NCBI GenBank assembly: GCA_041391665.1
Contig: JAWKNO010000002.1
Location: 496,001 to 560,000 of the forward strand
Direction of reading: 5' to 3'
DNA length: 64,000 nucleotides
From: Bacteroidia bacterium
Lineage (GTDB): Bacteria > Bacteroidota > Bacteroidia > J057
Shown in pieces: positions 9,176 through 17,674 of this stretch. Position 1 is the first letter of the stretch; every line of letters begins with the position of its first letter. The notes under the pieces were generated by a model. That model was not told the origin of the DNA. It saw only the letters and a list, made by a program, of their open reading frames with translations, and did not search any database. Made by a program: the position numbers and the translations under genes.

Positions 9176-10351
9176 ATGATCATAGAACCCTCAAACAGAC
9201 TCGCACATATTCAGGAATACTATTTCGCGGGAAAATTGCGCGAGTTGCGTCGCCGCATGTCAGAAGGAGAGGATATTATCAACCTCGGGATCGGAAGCCC
9301 TGATATGATGCCCTCTGAGGAAACGATTAAATCCATGATCAATACTTCGGTAGATCCCGGAAATCATGGTTATCAGCCCTATAAAGGGATACCCCGGCTT
9401 CGTAAAGGATTTTCTCAATGGTACCAGAATACATACGGGGTAGAGTTGGACCCTGAAACGGAAATTCTTCCATTGATGGGTTCCAAAGAGGGGATTATGC
9501 ATATCTCCATGGCCTTTCTAAACCCCGGCGACCAGGCATTGATCCCTGACCCGGGGTATCCGACCTACGTCTCTAACACCCGAATCGCAGGTGCCGAGCC
9601 GCTGTTTTACCAACTGTCAGAAACTACCAACTGGGAGCCGGATTTTGAAACATTAGAGAAAATGGATCTCTCAAAGGTAAAAATCATGTGGGTCAATTAC
9701 CCTCATATGCCTACCGGGGCTACAGGTTCCAGAGAACTCTTTGAGAAAATCATCGCATTTGGCCGGAAAAACAGGATTCTCATTTGCCATGACAACCCAT
9801 ATAGTCTGGTGTTAAATGATCGCCCTATGAGTATGCTGGAGCCTGAAGGAGCAAAAGACGTGGTCGTCGAACTAAATTCTCTAAGCAAATCGCATAATAT
9901 GGCGGGCTGGCGTGTCGGAATGGTCGCTGGAAATCAGGCCTATATTGATACGATTCTTCGGGTAAAAAGTAATATGGACTCGGGTATGTTTTTACCCATG
10001 CAGGAAGCTGCGGCTACTGCATTAGACAACTCCTACGAATGGCATAGAGAGCGTAATATGGAATATCTGGTTCGAAGGAAAATTGTCGAGAAAATGCTGG
10101 GCGCGCTGGATTGTACGTTTAGTCAGGAGCAGGTGGGCATGTTTATCTGGGCAAAAATTCCCGATAGCTCTCCGTCTGGCGAGTTTTATTCTGAATATAT
10201 TTTGAATAATTGTAGCGTCTTTATTACCCCGGGTTTTATTTTTGGATCACAGGGTGACAGGTACATCCGTGCATCCTTGTGTATGCCCAAAACCCGATTG
10301 CAGGAAGCCCTGACAAGAATTCTTGAGTTTCAACTGGAAAAGGTGCAGTAA
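9176..10351 (+). CDS. Class I/II aminotransferase of the aromatic operon
   Basis: A 391-residue fold-type I aminotransferase. Visible: INLGIGSPDMMPSEE at the N-terminus, GSKEGIMHISMAF, DPGYPTYVSNTRIAGAEP, the NYPHMPTGATGS strand, the SLSKSHNMAGWRVGM motif with Schiff-base Lys238, and the C-terminal RYIRASLCMP arginine region. Position between pheA and tyrA points to transamination of phenylpyruvate and/or hydroxyphenylpyruvate to Phe/Tyr (inference from context; the family also includes LL-diaminopimelate and aspartate aminotransferases). Its TAA overlaps the tyrA ATG by one base (TAATG), suggesting translational coupling. Confidence 0.9.
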   Translation: MIIEPSNRLAHIQEYYFAGKLRELRRRMSEGEDIINLGIGSPDMMPSEETIKSMINTSVDPGNHGYQPYKGIPRLRKGFSQWYQNTYGVELDPETEILPLMGSKEGIMHISMAFLNPGDQALIPDPGYPTYVSNTRIAGAEPLFYQLSETTNWEPDFETLEKMDLSKVKIMWVNYPHMPTGATGSRELFEKIIAFGRKNRILICHDNPYSLVLNDRPMSMLEPEGAKDVVVELNSLSKSHNMAGWRVGMVAGNQAYIDTILRVKSNMDSGMFLPMQEAAATALDNSYEWHRERNMEYLVRRKIVEKMLGALDCTFSQEQVGMFIWAKIPDSSPSGEFYSEYILNNCSVFITPGFIFGSQGDRYIRASLCMPKTRLQEALTRILEFQLEKVQ

Positions 10352-11202
10352 TGACAATTACGATTGTAGGATTGGGACTTATCGGGGGATCACTGGCTTT
10401 GGATCTGCGGGCAAATGGTTTTGCTGATTGGCTGATCGGTGTGGATGCAAATCCATTGCATACAGATCAGGCGATAGCATTGGGGTTGGTAGATGAAATA
10501 TTATCGCTGGAAAGTGCTTGTGCGGCGGCTGATCTCGTGATTCTCGCAGTACCGGTAAGTGGGATTGTTTCTCTTTTCCCACAGGTGCTAGACCTGATAT
10601 CAGAGAAAGGGGTTGTCGTAGATATGGGTTCGACGAAAGCAGAAATTATACGTCGAATAGCCGGGCATCCGCGGCGGTCCCGTGCAGTTGCGGCGCACCC
10701 AATGGCAGGTACAGAGTTTTCGGGGCCGGCAGCAGCGATCAATAATCTTTTTCACGGAAAGGCTGCAATTATCTGCGACCGAAGCCAAAGCGACCCTCAG
10801 GCAGTTCATCTGGTTGAGCGACTATTTAAGAGTCTATTTATGCGGATCATTTATATGGATGCCCGTGAACACGATATTCATGCGGCTTATGTCTCTCATA
10901 TATCGCATATCACCTCTTTTGTGCTTGCTTTAACAGTATTGGATAAAGAAAAAAGCGAAGCAAATATCTTTAACCTTGCCAGTGGTGGTTTCTCTTCCAC
11001 TGTGCGACTTGCTAAAAGCTCTCCCCGCATGTGGCGGGATGTATATGAGCAAAACAGCGAGAATATTCTGGACGTGTTAAATAATTATATAGAAAAAATG
11101 GGTCTTTTCAGAGATTTGATCGCCAAAGGCGAATACGATCAAACGTATTCGCTGATGGAAGCAGCCAATGTAATCGGCCCAATTCTTAATGGAATTAAAT
11201 AA
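10351..11202 (+). CDS. tyrA: Prephenate dehydrogenase
   Basis: This 283-residue NAD(P)-dependent enzyme oxidises prephenate to 4-hydroxyphenylpyruvate for tyrosine. The N-terminal Rossmann fold begins TIVGLGLIGGSLALDL; DLVILAVPVSGI and VVVDMGSTKAEI follow; AAHPMAGTEFSGP carries the conserved His/Gly catalytic segment; AAYVSHISHITSF in the helical domain is typical of bacterial TyrA. No ACT or chorismate mutase domain is fused, so feedback may act mainly through the attenuator. It overlaps the aminotransferase by one base and precedes the DAHP synthase gene by 17 bp. Confidence 0.94.
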   Translation: MTITIVGLGLIGGSLALDLRANGFADWLIGVDANPLHTDQAIALGLVDEILSLESACAAADLVILAVPVSGIVSLFPQVLDLISEKGVVVDMGSTKAEIIRRIAGHPRRSRAVAAHPMAGTEFSGPAAAINNLFHGKAAIICDRSQSDPQAVHLVERLFKSLFMRIIYMDAREHDIHAAYVSHISHITSFVLALTVLDKEKSEANIFNLASGGFSSTVRLAKSSPRMWRDVYEQNSENILDVLNNYIEKMGLFRDLIAKGEYDQTYSLMEAANVIGPILNGIK

Positions 11203-11219
11203 TCAATTCAACAAATACC

Positions 11220-12317
11220 ATGGATAGTTTAACGTTTATCCCTTTAAAAGACTGGGGTTTCGGTATGGGTGAAAGAATGGTAATTTCTGGTCCCTGTAGT
11301 GCAGAAACCCGTGAGCAGGTGTTGGAAACCGCGCGCCTCGTTGCCAAAGAAAATGTGCAGGTGTTGCGTGCCGGAATCTGGAAACCACGTACAAGACCCA
11401 ATTCCTTTGAGGGAATCGGTAGTGAAGGCCTTGCGTGGCTTGCTGAAGCTGGGCGGGAAACAGGGCTTCCCACCTGCGTAGAAGTTGCCAACGTAAAACA
11501 TGTGTACGAATGCCTCAAAGCAGGCGTTGATATGCTTTGGATTGGCGCAAGAACGACAACCAACCCTTTTGCCGTTCAGGAGATTGCCGATGCTATCAAG
11601 GGGATGGACATTCCTGTCATGGTTAAAAATCCCGTAAATCCGGATCTTGAATTATGGATCGGAGGAATTGAACGCATTTATCAGGCGGGTATTCGGAGAA
11701 TCGCCGCCATCCATCGGGGTTTTTCCTCTTACGGTAAATCAAAATACCGCAATCAGCCTCAATGGGAAATTCCTATCGAACTTCGTCGTCGCTACCCTGA
11801 TATGCCGATCATTTGCGATCCTAGCCATATTTGTGGAACAAGAGACCTTATCGCTTCTGTTGCACAAAAAGCAATGGACCTTAACTTTAATGGGTTAATG
11901 ATCGAAGCGCATATCAATCCCGATGTAGCATGGAGTGATGCCAAACAACAGGTGACACCTGCACGCCTTGGCCATATTCTCAATGAACTCGTTTACCGTA
12001 AAACCCAGAGCGATAACCCTGCTTTCATTAATCAGCTCTCCTTGTTGAGAGACCAGATCGACGAACTTGACAATCAGATGGTCGATTTACTCGCAAACAG
12101 GATGAAAATCTCCCGCCAGATCGGTCATTATAAAAAAGAGAATGGCATTACCATTCTTCAGGCTGCCCGTTGGAGCGATATTATCAAAGATCGTCTTCAG
12201 GCTGCCGTCGCCAAAGGATTGAGTGAAGACATTATGAACGAGATTCTTCAAATGATTCACAAAGAGTCTATTCGCCAGCAGACTATGGTAATGAACTCCG
12301 AAGAAGTAAAAAACTAA
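11220..12317 (+). CDS. Bifunctional DAHP synthase / chorismate mutase (type II)
   Basis: A 365-residue fusion. Residues 1-260 form a KDO8P-like (type I-beta) 3-deoxy-7-phosphoheptulonate synthase: SGPCSAET, RAGIWKPRTRPNSFEGIG, MLWIGARTTTNPF, VMVKNPVNPD, AAIHRGFSSYG and CDPSHICGTRD include the PEP and metal-binding residues. Residues ~270-355 form an AroQ chorismate mutase (LSLLRDQIDELDNQMVDLLANRMKIS split by the usual Arg/Lys pattern). This order, synthase then mutase, is known in Bacteroidetes such as Porphyromonas. It supplies both the first step of the shikimate pathway and chorismate to prephenate. Last gene of the attenuated operon; its stop is 2 bp from the end of the convergent transglycosylase gene. 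Confidence 0.93.
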   Translation: MDSLTFIPLKDWGFGMGERMVISGPCSAETREQVLETARLVAKENVQVLRAGIWKPRTRPNSFEGIGSEGLAWLAEAGRETGLPTCVEVANVKHVYECLKAGVDMLWIGARTTTNPFAVQEIADAIKGMDIPVMVKNPVNPDLELWIGGIERIYQAGIRRIAAIHRGFSSYGKSKYRNQPQWEIPIELRRRYPDMPIICDPSHICGTRDLIASVAQKAMDLNFNGLMIEAHINPDVAWSDAKQQVTPARLGHILNELVYRKTQSDNPAFINQLSLLRDQIDELDNQMVDLLANRMKISRQIGHYKKENGITILQAARWSDIIKDRLQAAVAKGLSEDIMNEILQMIHKESIRQQTMVMNSEEVKN

Positions 12318-12319
12318 CT

Positions 12320-13075
12320 TCAGTTATCCAATTCTACCATATAGGCCGTCGGATACAGTCTTTTCATCCGGCGGTCTATATCACTGACCGTAACTCTTCC
12401 ATCCTTATTTTCATCCAACCCGGCATTTTGCTCATACGATTTTCCGGGCTTTGCATACAGGGTATAACAATAGTCCTGTTTGCGTGCCTTGGGGTACAAA
12501 ATCGCCAGATAGAGGTCCGCAAGACTTTCGTAGTCTCCGTATCTTTCTCTTGCCTGCTCCAGATATAGATATACATATTCCAATTGCTGGAGATGGTTCA
12601 TCTTACGGATTCGCTGAAGAGAAACATTCAAATCTTCTGCGGCTGCCGGCATAAACTGTATCAGTCCGGTAGCTCCGCTTCCCTTTTGATTTAGCACCGA
12701 TGCATCAAATTTTGATTCGGAATACATAACGGCCATTAGCCATTCGGGGGGTACATGCAGCATACCCGCGATTTCTCTGACTTTATCTTCAAACGTGAAA
12801 ATATCGGGAACAAACATACTCGCTTTGTCAATCAAATAAAGCGATGGTTCTTTTACCGGTGCAGTAGGCATTTCTGAACCACCACGGAAATGGACACCCG
12901 GGTTAAAAATGGTATGAGTCAGAATATTGGATAAAATAATAACCCCAGCAATCATGCCTATATTCCGAAAATTTCTCCTGAGATTTTCAGGCATTGGGCG
13001 CGTGAGGGTAGTCTCACCACGACGGGAATAGTATTCCGCCCCGGATTTAGTGATTCTTGGTCGATAGGTACTCAT
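12320..13075 (-). CDS. SLT-type lytic transglycosylase with C-terminal EF-hand-like loop
   Basis: This 251-residue protein has one membrane-spanning N-terminal segment (about residues 36-58) and a periplasmic transglycosylase domain: AVMYSESKFDASVLN with catalytic Glu120, GATGLIQFMPAAAEDL, and LADLYLAILYP. It would cleave peptidoglycan to 1,6-anhydromuropeptides. After the enzyme domain, residues 221-232 read DENKDGRVTVSD, which fits a DxNxDGxxxxxD calcium-binding loop, an unusual tail for a small transglycosylase. Two good TAnnTTTG promoter matches lie upstream on this strand. It converges on the aromatic operon with only 2 bp between the stops. Confidence 0.85.
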   Translation of the reverse strand: MSTYRPRITKSGAEYYSRRGETTLTRPMPENLRRNFRNIGMIAGVIILSNILTHTIFNPGVHFRGGSEMPTAPVKEPSLYLIDKASMFVPDIFTFEDKVREIAGMLHVPPEWLMAVMYSESKFDASVLNQKGSGATGLIQFMPAAAEDLNVSLQRIRKMNHLQQLEYVYLYLEQARERYGDYESLADLYLAILYPKARKQDYCYTLYAKPGKSYEQNAGLDENKDGRVTVSDIDRRMKRLYPTAYMVELDN

Positions 13076-13133
13076 CTTTGTCCGATTTTGAGTTGAATTG
13101 CCAACATAATTAGAATTTGCGTTTGATATAATC

Positions 13134-13164
13134 CAAATTTACTAACAAATTTAGATAAAGCAAA
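13134..13164 (-). promoter_or_regulatory. Predicted promoter of the lytic transglycosylase gene
   Basis: On the minus strand, TTTG (13161-13164) and TAAATTTG (13134-13141) are separated by 19 nt, an exact match to the Bacteroidota consensus. A second TAAATTTG (13146-13153) with TTTG at 13176-13179 (22-nt spacing) overlaps it, so tandem starts are possible. Confidence 0.6.
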
Positions 13165-13233
13165 TATAATTAGCACAAAATTCTAACATTATTGGAGTTT
13201 CTCCTCCGGACATATAGAATTACTCTGACCAAA

Positions 13234-14490
13234 TCACCACAAAAGTTTGCGTACGACGGATTGATTCTGGCTATTTTTGAGTCTGATGACATATAAGCCA
13301 CTCGCCAGAGAAGTCGCAGGAATCGCTATTTGGCTTACACCTGGAGAGATTGTTTGGGTAAAAAGAGTTTGTCCAAAAAGATTAGTCAATGATATCTCCC
13401 GGGTTTGGGGTTTTGATAAATCGTCGCTGAAATAGACGCGAATAATATTATCATTCTTTTGAGGAGTAACAGAAAATGAAAAATCGGCCAGTTGATGATC
13501 TTCAATTCCGGTAACCCCTGCGACCTCCAGCTGCATAACTACGGGGAGGTGGTCTGACATTTGTTTCATTGCCGCACAAATTGCTGCAGGTACTGATCCT
13601 GTATTACTACATAATAATTCCTGATTGTAGCTGTTTCCGTCATTTCCCAAAGCTGCATAAGTGCCGGGTACATAACCAATTCCGGCAGTATCTCCCATAA
13701 TTGCAGGACTGGCAAGGATAAAGTCAAACCTGTCGTCCATTCCTCCGCCGGAACCACAATCTACAGAGCTTTGTCTGGGTGATTGTGTATGAATGATAGC
13801 ATGAGTAGAGCCGTTCCAGCCGTTTTGTTTCCCGGCAGGATCAAGGAGTCTGATAGAAGTATCAGGATTAAAAACCATGGTCTGAAAGGCTGCCTCATTG
13901 TGGGAATATAAATTAAAATCACCCATGACCAGAATGTTTTTCCCTTTTCCTTTGGTGCTGATATAGTTCATGACGGCCTGAGCCATGCCCGCCCTTGTGT
14001 TAGCATCTCCGGGCGTGTCGCCAGCTTTGTAATGGGCTACGATACAGTCGAGAAATACGGTATCTACGCCTGGTGTTACAGTAGTCGGCTTTATGTACAG
14101 ATGATAGACATTCATGTCTCTGAGAAATCCGCCGATCACCTCAACGCCTGTATAGGCAAATATATCATGGTCATAAAACAGTTGATTGACAAAGTTGGAA
14201 TTGGCATTGTTGGTAAAGTCTGCATAGGAAATCCGGTTGGTATAGTCAAAAGACAAAGCTTTTATCCCATTGGCATAAGCGATATTGGGGCCCAATTCGT
14301 TTACTGTAAAGATATGCGGTTGATAGTGCTCCAAAATGGTACCCAGCCAGTTATATTTGTTGCTAATATTTACATTCGTACAAGGTGGTCCAAAGCTTAG
14401 CAGATTGTATTGCATGACCCGAATGCGGAGTTGGCTTTGGACCTGAAGTGAAAGTAGCAGAATAAGGATAAGATGAATAAACCTGGACAT
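13234..14490 (-). CDS. Secreted endonuclease/exonuclease/phosphatase family protein with T9SS type A tail
   Basis: This 418-residue protein has a signal peptide (SRFIHLILILLLSLQVQSQ) and an EEP fold: MQYNLLSFGPP at the start, LVMGDFNLYSHNEAAF (the metal-binding Asp/Asn), a central DRFDFILAS, and MSDHLPVVMQLEV with the conserved SDH. These proteins hydrolyse phosphodiester bonds in nucleic acids, lipids or small molecules; the substrate here cannot be told. The last ~80 residues, with FGQTLFTQTISPGVSQI and GLYVIRLKNSQ...VVRKLLW, form a type A T9SS sorting domain, so it should be exported across the outer membrane by T9SS. Monocistronic by spacing. Confidence 0.88.
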   Translation of the reverse strand: MSRFIHLILILLLSLQVQSQLRIRVMQYNLLSFGPPCTNVNISNKYNWLGTILEHYQPHIFTVNELGPNIAYANGIKALSFDYTNRISYADFTNNANSNFVNQLFYDHDIFAYTGVEVIGGFLRDMNVYHLYIKPTTVTPGVDTVFLDCIVAHYKAGDTPGDANTRAGMAQAVMNYISTKGKGKNILVMGDFNLYSHNEAAFQTMVFNPDTSIRLLDPAGKQNGWNGSTHAIIHTQSPRQSSVDCGSGGGMDDRFDFILASPAIMGDTAGIGYVPGTYAALGNDGNSYNQELLCSNTGSVPAAICAAMKQMSDHLPVVMQLEVAGVTGIEDHQLADFSFSVTPQKNDNIIRVYFSDDLSKPQTREISLTNLFGQTLFTQTISPGVSQIAIPATSLASGLYVIRLKNSQNQSVVRKLLW

Positions 14491-14559
14491 GGGTAATTAT
14501 ATTAGATTACTTTATCGCAATAAAATAGGCATTTTGTATGTAGCAAAACAAAGAATGAT

Positions 14560-15195
14560 ATGAGGAATGATTTTTCTTTTTCCACACGAGCGGGTTTCTT
14601 GTTGATAGGGATTCTGATGGGGAACCCCATTTTTTCACAAAATGATACGCTCAAATATCCTGAAGGCATTATTTTTAGTGTATTTGAGAAAGTATGGCCT
14701 TTGGAGGATAATGTTTCGCGTGTACTCCAGGAAGGTAAGTATGGATTTATTGCTGCCTCCGGAGAGATCGTAGCAAAGCCAATATATGACAAGGCTTCTG
14801 ATTTTCGGGAAGGTCGGGCAAAAGTTAGTGTCAATGATAAATCAGGATTTATCAATGCCCGGGGAGAGGAGGTTGTACCTTTGATGTATGATCGTGTCTG
14901 GTCGTATCAGGATTCAGTAGCCATGGTTTCTTTAAATAGCCGTTACGGATTTATCAACTATTCCGGACAGACAGTAATTCCTTTGGAGTATGATTATGCA
15001 CAAAATTCTTCTGAAGGATTGGTCATTGTCAGTCGTGAGGGGAAAAGTGCTTATTTTAATACACAAGGGAAGAGGATTACGGAGATGGTGTACGACGAGG
15101 CTTTTCCTTTTTTTAGTGGAAAAGCAAAGGTCCGCATAGATGTGCAGACCTTTTATATTGATCATTCCGGGAAATGTATCGAAGGGTGTGAATAG
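14560..15195 (+). CDS. Secreted WG-repeat protein
   Basis: This 211-residue protein has a signal peptide ending near residue 30 (GNPIFSQ) followed by four to five WG-type repeats: KYGFIAASGEIVAKPIYDKASDF, KSGFINARGEEVVPLMYDRV, RYGFINYSGQTVIPLEYDYA and KSAYFNTQGKRITEMVYDEA. WG repeats form a beta-propeller or solenoid-like fold with unknown binding partners and are abundant in Bacteroidota. It stands alone between minus-strand genes; its end faces the purA end 13 bp away. No enzymatic residues are recognisable. Confidence 0.8.
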   Translation: MRNDFSFSTRAGFLLIGILMGNPIFSQNDTLKYPEGIIFSVFEKVWPLEDNVSRVLQEGKYGFIAASGEIVAKPIYDKASDFREGRAKVSVNDKSGFINARGEEVVPLMYDRVWSYQDSVAMVSLNSRYGFINYSGQTVIPLEYDYAQNSSEGLVIVSREGKSAYFNTQGKRITEMVYDEAFPFFSGKAKVRIDVQTFYIDHSGKCIEGCE

Positions 15196-15208
15196 CTGTA
15201 CCTGGAAA

Positions 15209-16492
15209 TTAAACCGTAAGTGTTTCCATTGATAATATTTGTTGTCTGTCTGGTCCTACGGATACATAGGATACCGGTACGTCAAGATACGATTCCAGCG
15301 CATCGATATAATCTCTTAACGCTTTGGGGAGATCCTCTTTGGTTCTGGCAGCGGTAATGTCTGCTTTCCACCCTGGAAATGAATCATAGACAGGCTCAAC
15401 TTTAGAGGTTTCAAAGTCAAAAGGCACTTCTTGAGTTTCTCCTCCTTCTACAATATAGCTTGTACAGACCTGGATTTCATCAAGCATGGAAAGAACATCT
15501 GCTTTGGTCATGATTAAGTCGGTAACACCATTTAGTTGAACCGCGTATTTAAGCAGCGGAAGGTCAATCCAACCTGTTCGACGGGGTCTTCCGGTTGTTG
15601 CGCCAAATTCGCTGCCCTCCTGACGGATTTTCTCTCCAAGATCGTCGTTGAGTTCTGTGGGGAAGGGTCCACTGCCTACCCGGGTGCAATAAGCTTTGAA
15701 AATGCCAAATACGCGACCGATCTGCTGAGGCGGAATGCCCAGGCCAACGCAAGCGCCAGCTGTAGTTGTATTAGAACTGGTTACATAAGGATAGCTGCCA
15801 AACTCGATATCGAGAAGTGTTCCTTGTGCACCTTCGGCAAGGATATTTTTTCCTGCTTTTAATGCATCTGCAAGCATATACTCCGTATTTACAAGATTGA
15901 GCTCACAGAGAAAGTCTATGGCCTCGCGAAACTGATCTTCCGTAGCGGAGAGGTCATACTCAAATCCGTAATAGTCATCGAGCATTCGGCGGTGTTTGGC
16001 CAGGAGAAACTGATATTTTTGCTCAAAATCACCAGAAACCAGATCACCCACGCGCAATCCATTCCTTCCGGTTTTATCCATATAGGTAGGTCCGATTCCT
16101 CTAAGAGTAGATCCAATCTTTTTATCTCCTTTGGCATGCTCTGAGGCCGCGTCAAGAAGTTTATGAGAAGGTAAGATGAGATGCGCCCTTTTGGAAATAT
16201 ACAATTGATCTCTGATATTTTTCCCCGAACCTTCCAGTGTTTCAATTTCCTTTTTAAGCGTAATCGGATCCAGCACTACACCATTTCCGATGATACAGGC
16301 AGTATTTGGGTGAAAGATTCCCGAAGGAATAAGATGAAGTACATATTTGGTTCCGTCAAAGACAATGGTATGCCCGGCATTTGGGCCACCCTGAAAGCGG
16401 GCTACGATATCATAACTCGGGGTAAACACATCCACGACTTTTCCTTTCCCTTCGTCGCCCCATTGCAGGCCCAGTAATACGTCTACAGGCAT
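15209..16492 (-). CDS. purA: Adenylosuccinate synthase
   Basis: This 427-residue enzyme joins IMP and aspartate with GTP to make adenylosuccinate, the first committed step to AMP. The P-loop variant QWGDEGKGK places the catalytic Asp at 13, and NAGHTI places the catalytic His at 41, the same numbers as in E. coli PurA. GSTLRGIGPTYMDKTGRNGLRVGDL, EGAQGTLLDIEFGSYPYVTSSNT and TTGRPRRTGWIDL are all intact. Length is normal. It is the third gene of a minus-strand run fur, STAS, purA with a 26-bp gap after the STAS gene. Confidence 0.97.
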   Translation of the reverse strand: MPVDVLLGLQWGDEGKGKVVDVFTPSYDIVARFQGGPNAGHTIVFDGTKYVLHLIPSGIFHPNTACIIGNGVVLDPITLKKEIETLEGSGKNIRDQLYISKRAHLILPSHKLLDAASEHAKGDKKIGSTLRGIGPTYMDKTGRNGLRVGDLVSGDFEQKYQFLLAKHRRMLDDYYGFEYDLSATEDQFREAIDFLCELNLVNTEYMLADALKAGKNILAEGAQGTLLDIEFGSYPYVTSSNTTTAGACVGLGIPPQQIGRVFGIFKAYCTRVGSGPFPTELNDDLGEKIRQEGSEFGATTGRPRRTGWIDLPLLKYAVQLNGVTDLIMTKADVLSMLDEIQVCTSYIVEGGETQEVPFDFETSKVEPVYDSFPGWKADITAARTKEDLPKALRDYIDALESYLDVPVSYVSVGPDRQQILSMETLTV

Positions 16493-16518
16493 AGTAGTTG
16501 GTTTAGAATTTGGATTAA

Positions 16519-16860
16519 TTAGAGAACAAAAGCCTTAACGGCATCTTCTTCTGTAGGATGGATTTTGAATATAGTATTCAGTTTGGTAATGATAAGCAGA
16601 TTCTGGATAAAAGAAGAAGGATTGGCCAGAGATACTTCACCGCCAATTTTTCTGGCTTTTGTCAAAAGCGTAATCAGCACGCCTAGTCCGCTTGAATTGA
16701 TATGTTGAAGATGTTGGAGATTGATGACAAAATTTCTTGCACCATTTTCAATATATTCGCTGAAAGATTCCGTTAGCGGAATACCATCAGTTTCTCCAAT
16801 CAGATTTCCTTTCAGGTGATAGATGACAACCTGATCGGAGGTGGTTGTTTTAAATTCCAT
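16519..16860 (-). CDS. STAS-domain anti-sigma factor antagonist-like protein
   Basis: This 113-residue single STAS domain protein resembles SpoIIAA/RsbV: VIYHLKGNLIG, the central INLQHLQHINSSGLGVLITLL with the potentially phosphorylated serine, and LIITKLNTIFKIHPTEEDAVKAF. Partners would be a serine kinase/anti-sigma factor and a PP2C phosphatase, none of which is in this window. The ATG at 16860 (MEFKTTT) is chosen because the longer frame reaches into the Fur gene. It starts 7 bp after the Fur stop, so the two are probably co-transcribed. Regulatory target unknown. Confidence 0.82.
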   Translation of the reverse strand: MEFKTTTSDQVVIYHLKGNLIGETDGIPLTESFSEYIENGARNFVINLQHLQHINSSGLGVLITLLTKARKIGGEVSLANPSSFIQNLLIITKLNTIFKIHPTEEDAVKAFVL

Positions 16861-16867
16861 TTTTTTG

Positions 16868-17356
16868 CTAGTGATTAGTTCCCTTACGACCTTCACAGGT
16901 TACATCTTTGCATTGACCATAGATGGTAAGAGAATGGTGAGAAACTTCAAAATCAAGAATTTCCCCGATGGTTTTTTCAATTTCACCGAGTCGGGGGTCG
17001 CAAAACTCCATGACTTTTCCACAGGAGGAACAGATCATGTGGTCATGTTGTTTATAGCCATAAGATTTTTCATATAGTGCTTGCGAGGAACCAAACTGGT
17101 GCCTTTTTACAAGATCACATTCTACCAGAAGGTCGAGGGTATTGTAGACCGTTGCCCGACTTACACGGTAGTTGTTGTTTTTCATATGTATGTACAAAGA
17201 TTCCACATCGAAGTGATCCGACCTTTGGTAGATCTCTTCGAGAATGGCAAACCTTTCAGGTGTTTTCCGCTGCCCTTTTTTGTCCAGATAACCGGCGAAA
17301 ATGGTCTTTACCTCCTGAATCCTTTCTTTCTGCTTAATCGGTGGGATATCCGGCAT
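16868..17356 (-). CDS. Fur family metal-responsive transcriptional regulator
   Basis: This 162-residue protein has an N-terminal winged helix (KGQRKTPERFAILEEIYQRSDHFDVESLYIHM, then VSRATVYNTLDLL recognition helix) and a C-terminal dimerisation domain with the metal-site HDHMICSSCGKVMEF and a further CKDVTCEG cysteine pair. The CxxC plus distal Cys pair suggests a structural zinc site. Whether it senses iron, zinc or peroxide cannot be decided by reading. It heads the run fur, STAS, purA. An upstream 45-codon membrane protein gene on the same strand ends 80 bp before it. Confidence 0.9.
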   Translation of the reverse strand: MPDIPPIKQKERIQEVKTIFAGYLDKKGQRKTPERFAILEEIYQRSDHFDVESLYIHMKNNNYRVSRATVYNTLDLLVECDLVKRHQFGSSQALYEKSYGYKQHDHMICSSCGKVMEFCDPRLGEIEKTIGEILDFEVSHHSLTIYGQCKDVTCEGRKGTNH

Positions 17357-17436
17357 AGACTAGTAATTAAACTCCTGCCAAATGTAAGAAAAAATCAGGA
17401 TGTTACCACGGGTGGCAGGAGAAAGAGCCCTTGGTT

Positions 17437-17574
17437 TCAAGCTTTGTGACGGCTTTTTTTGCTTTTTGTTTTTCCTGATGGTTCTTCTTTAAGTGTACGT
17501 TGAATGGCCCAATAGGTAAAATAGAAACCGGCAGCAATGATTGCGATCAGAATAATCGTTGAAAAAGTATTCAT
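17437..17574 (-). CDS. Possible 45-residue single-pass membrane protein
   Basis: A short frame from ATG 17574 to TGA 17437-17439 encodes MNTFSTIILIAIIAAGFYF..., one hydrophobic helix of about 20 residues followed by TYWAIQRTLKEEPSG and a strongly basic tail (KTKSKKSRHK). This amphipathic order, N-terminal helix and cytoplasmic Lys/Arg tail, is typical of real small membrane proteins and unlikely by chance. No family is recognised. It lies between the groL terminator and fur. No clear Shine-Dalgarno is seen, which is common in Bacteroidota. Confidence 0.45.
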   Translation of the reverse strand: MNTFSTIILIAIIAAGFYFTYWAIQRTLKEEPSGKTKSKKSRHKA

Positions 17575-17623
17575 AATCGGGGGTTTAGGGTGTTTATTTA
17601 CCTACCTAATATAAGAAAAAAAA

Positions 17624-17655
17624 CAAAAAAAAAGCTGTCCCGAAGGACAGCTTTT
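17624..17655 (-). terminator. Intrinsic terminator of groS-groL
   Basis: Perfect 11-bp stem AAAAGCTGTCC (17630-17640) / GGACAGCTTTT (17645-17655) with a CGAA loop (TTCG on the minus strand). On the minus strand the stem is followed by a long T-run (A-run at 17624-17632 in the plus strand). It begins 20 bp after the groL stop. Confidence 0.9.
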
Positions 17656-17674
17656 GGGTTTATTTTGAATGGGA

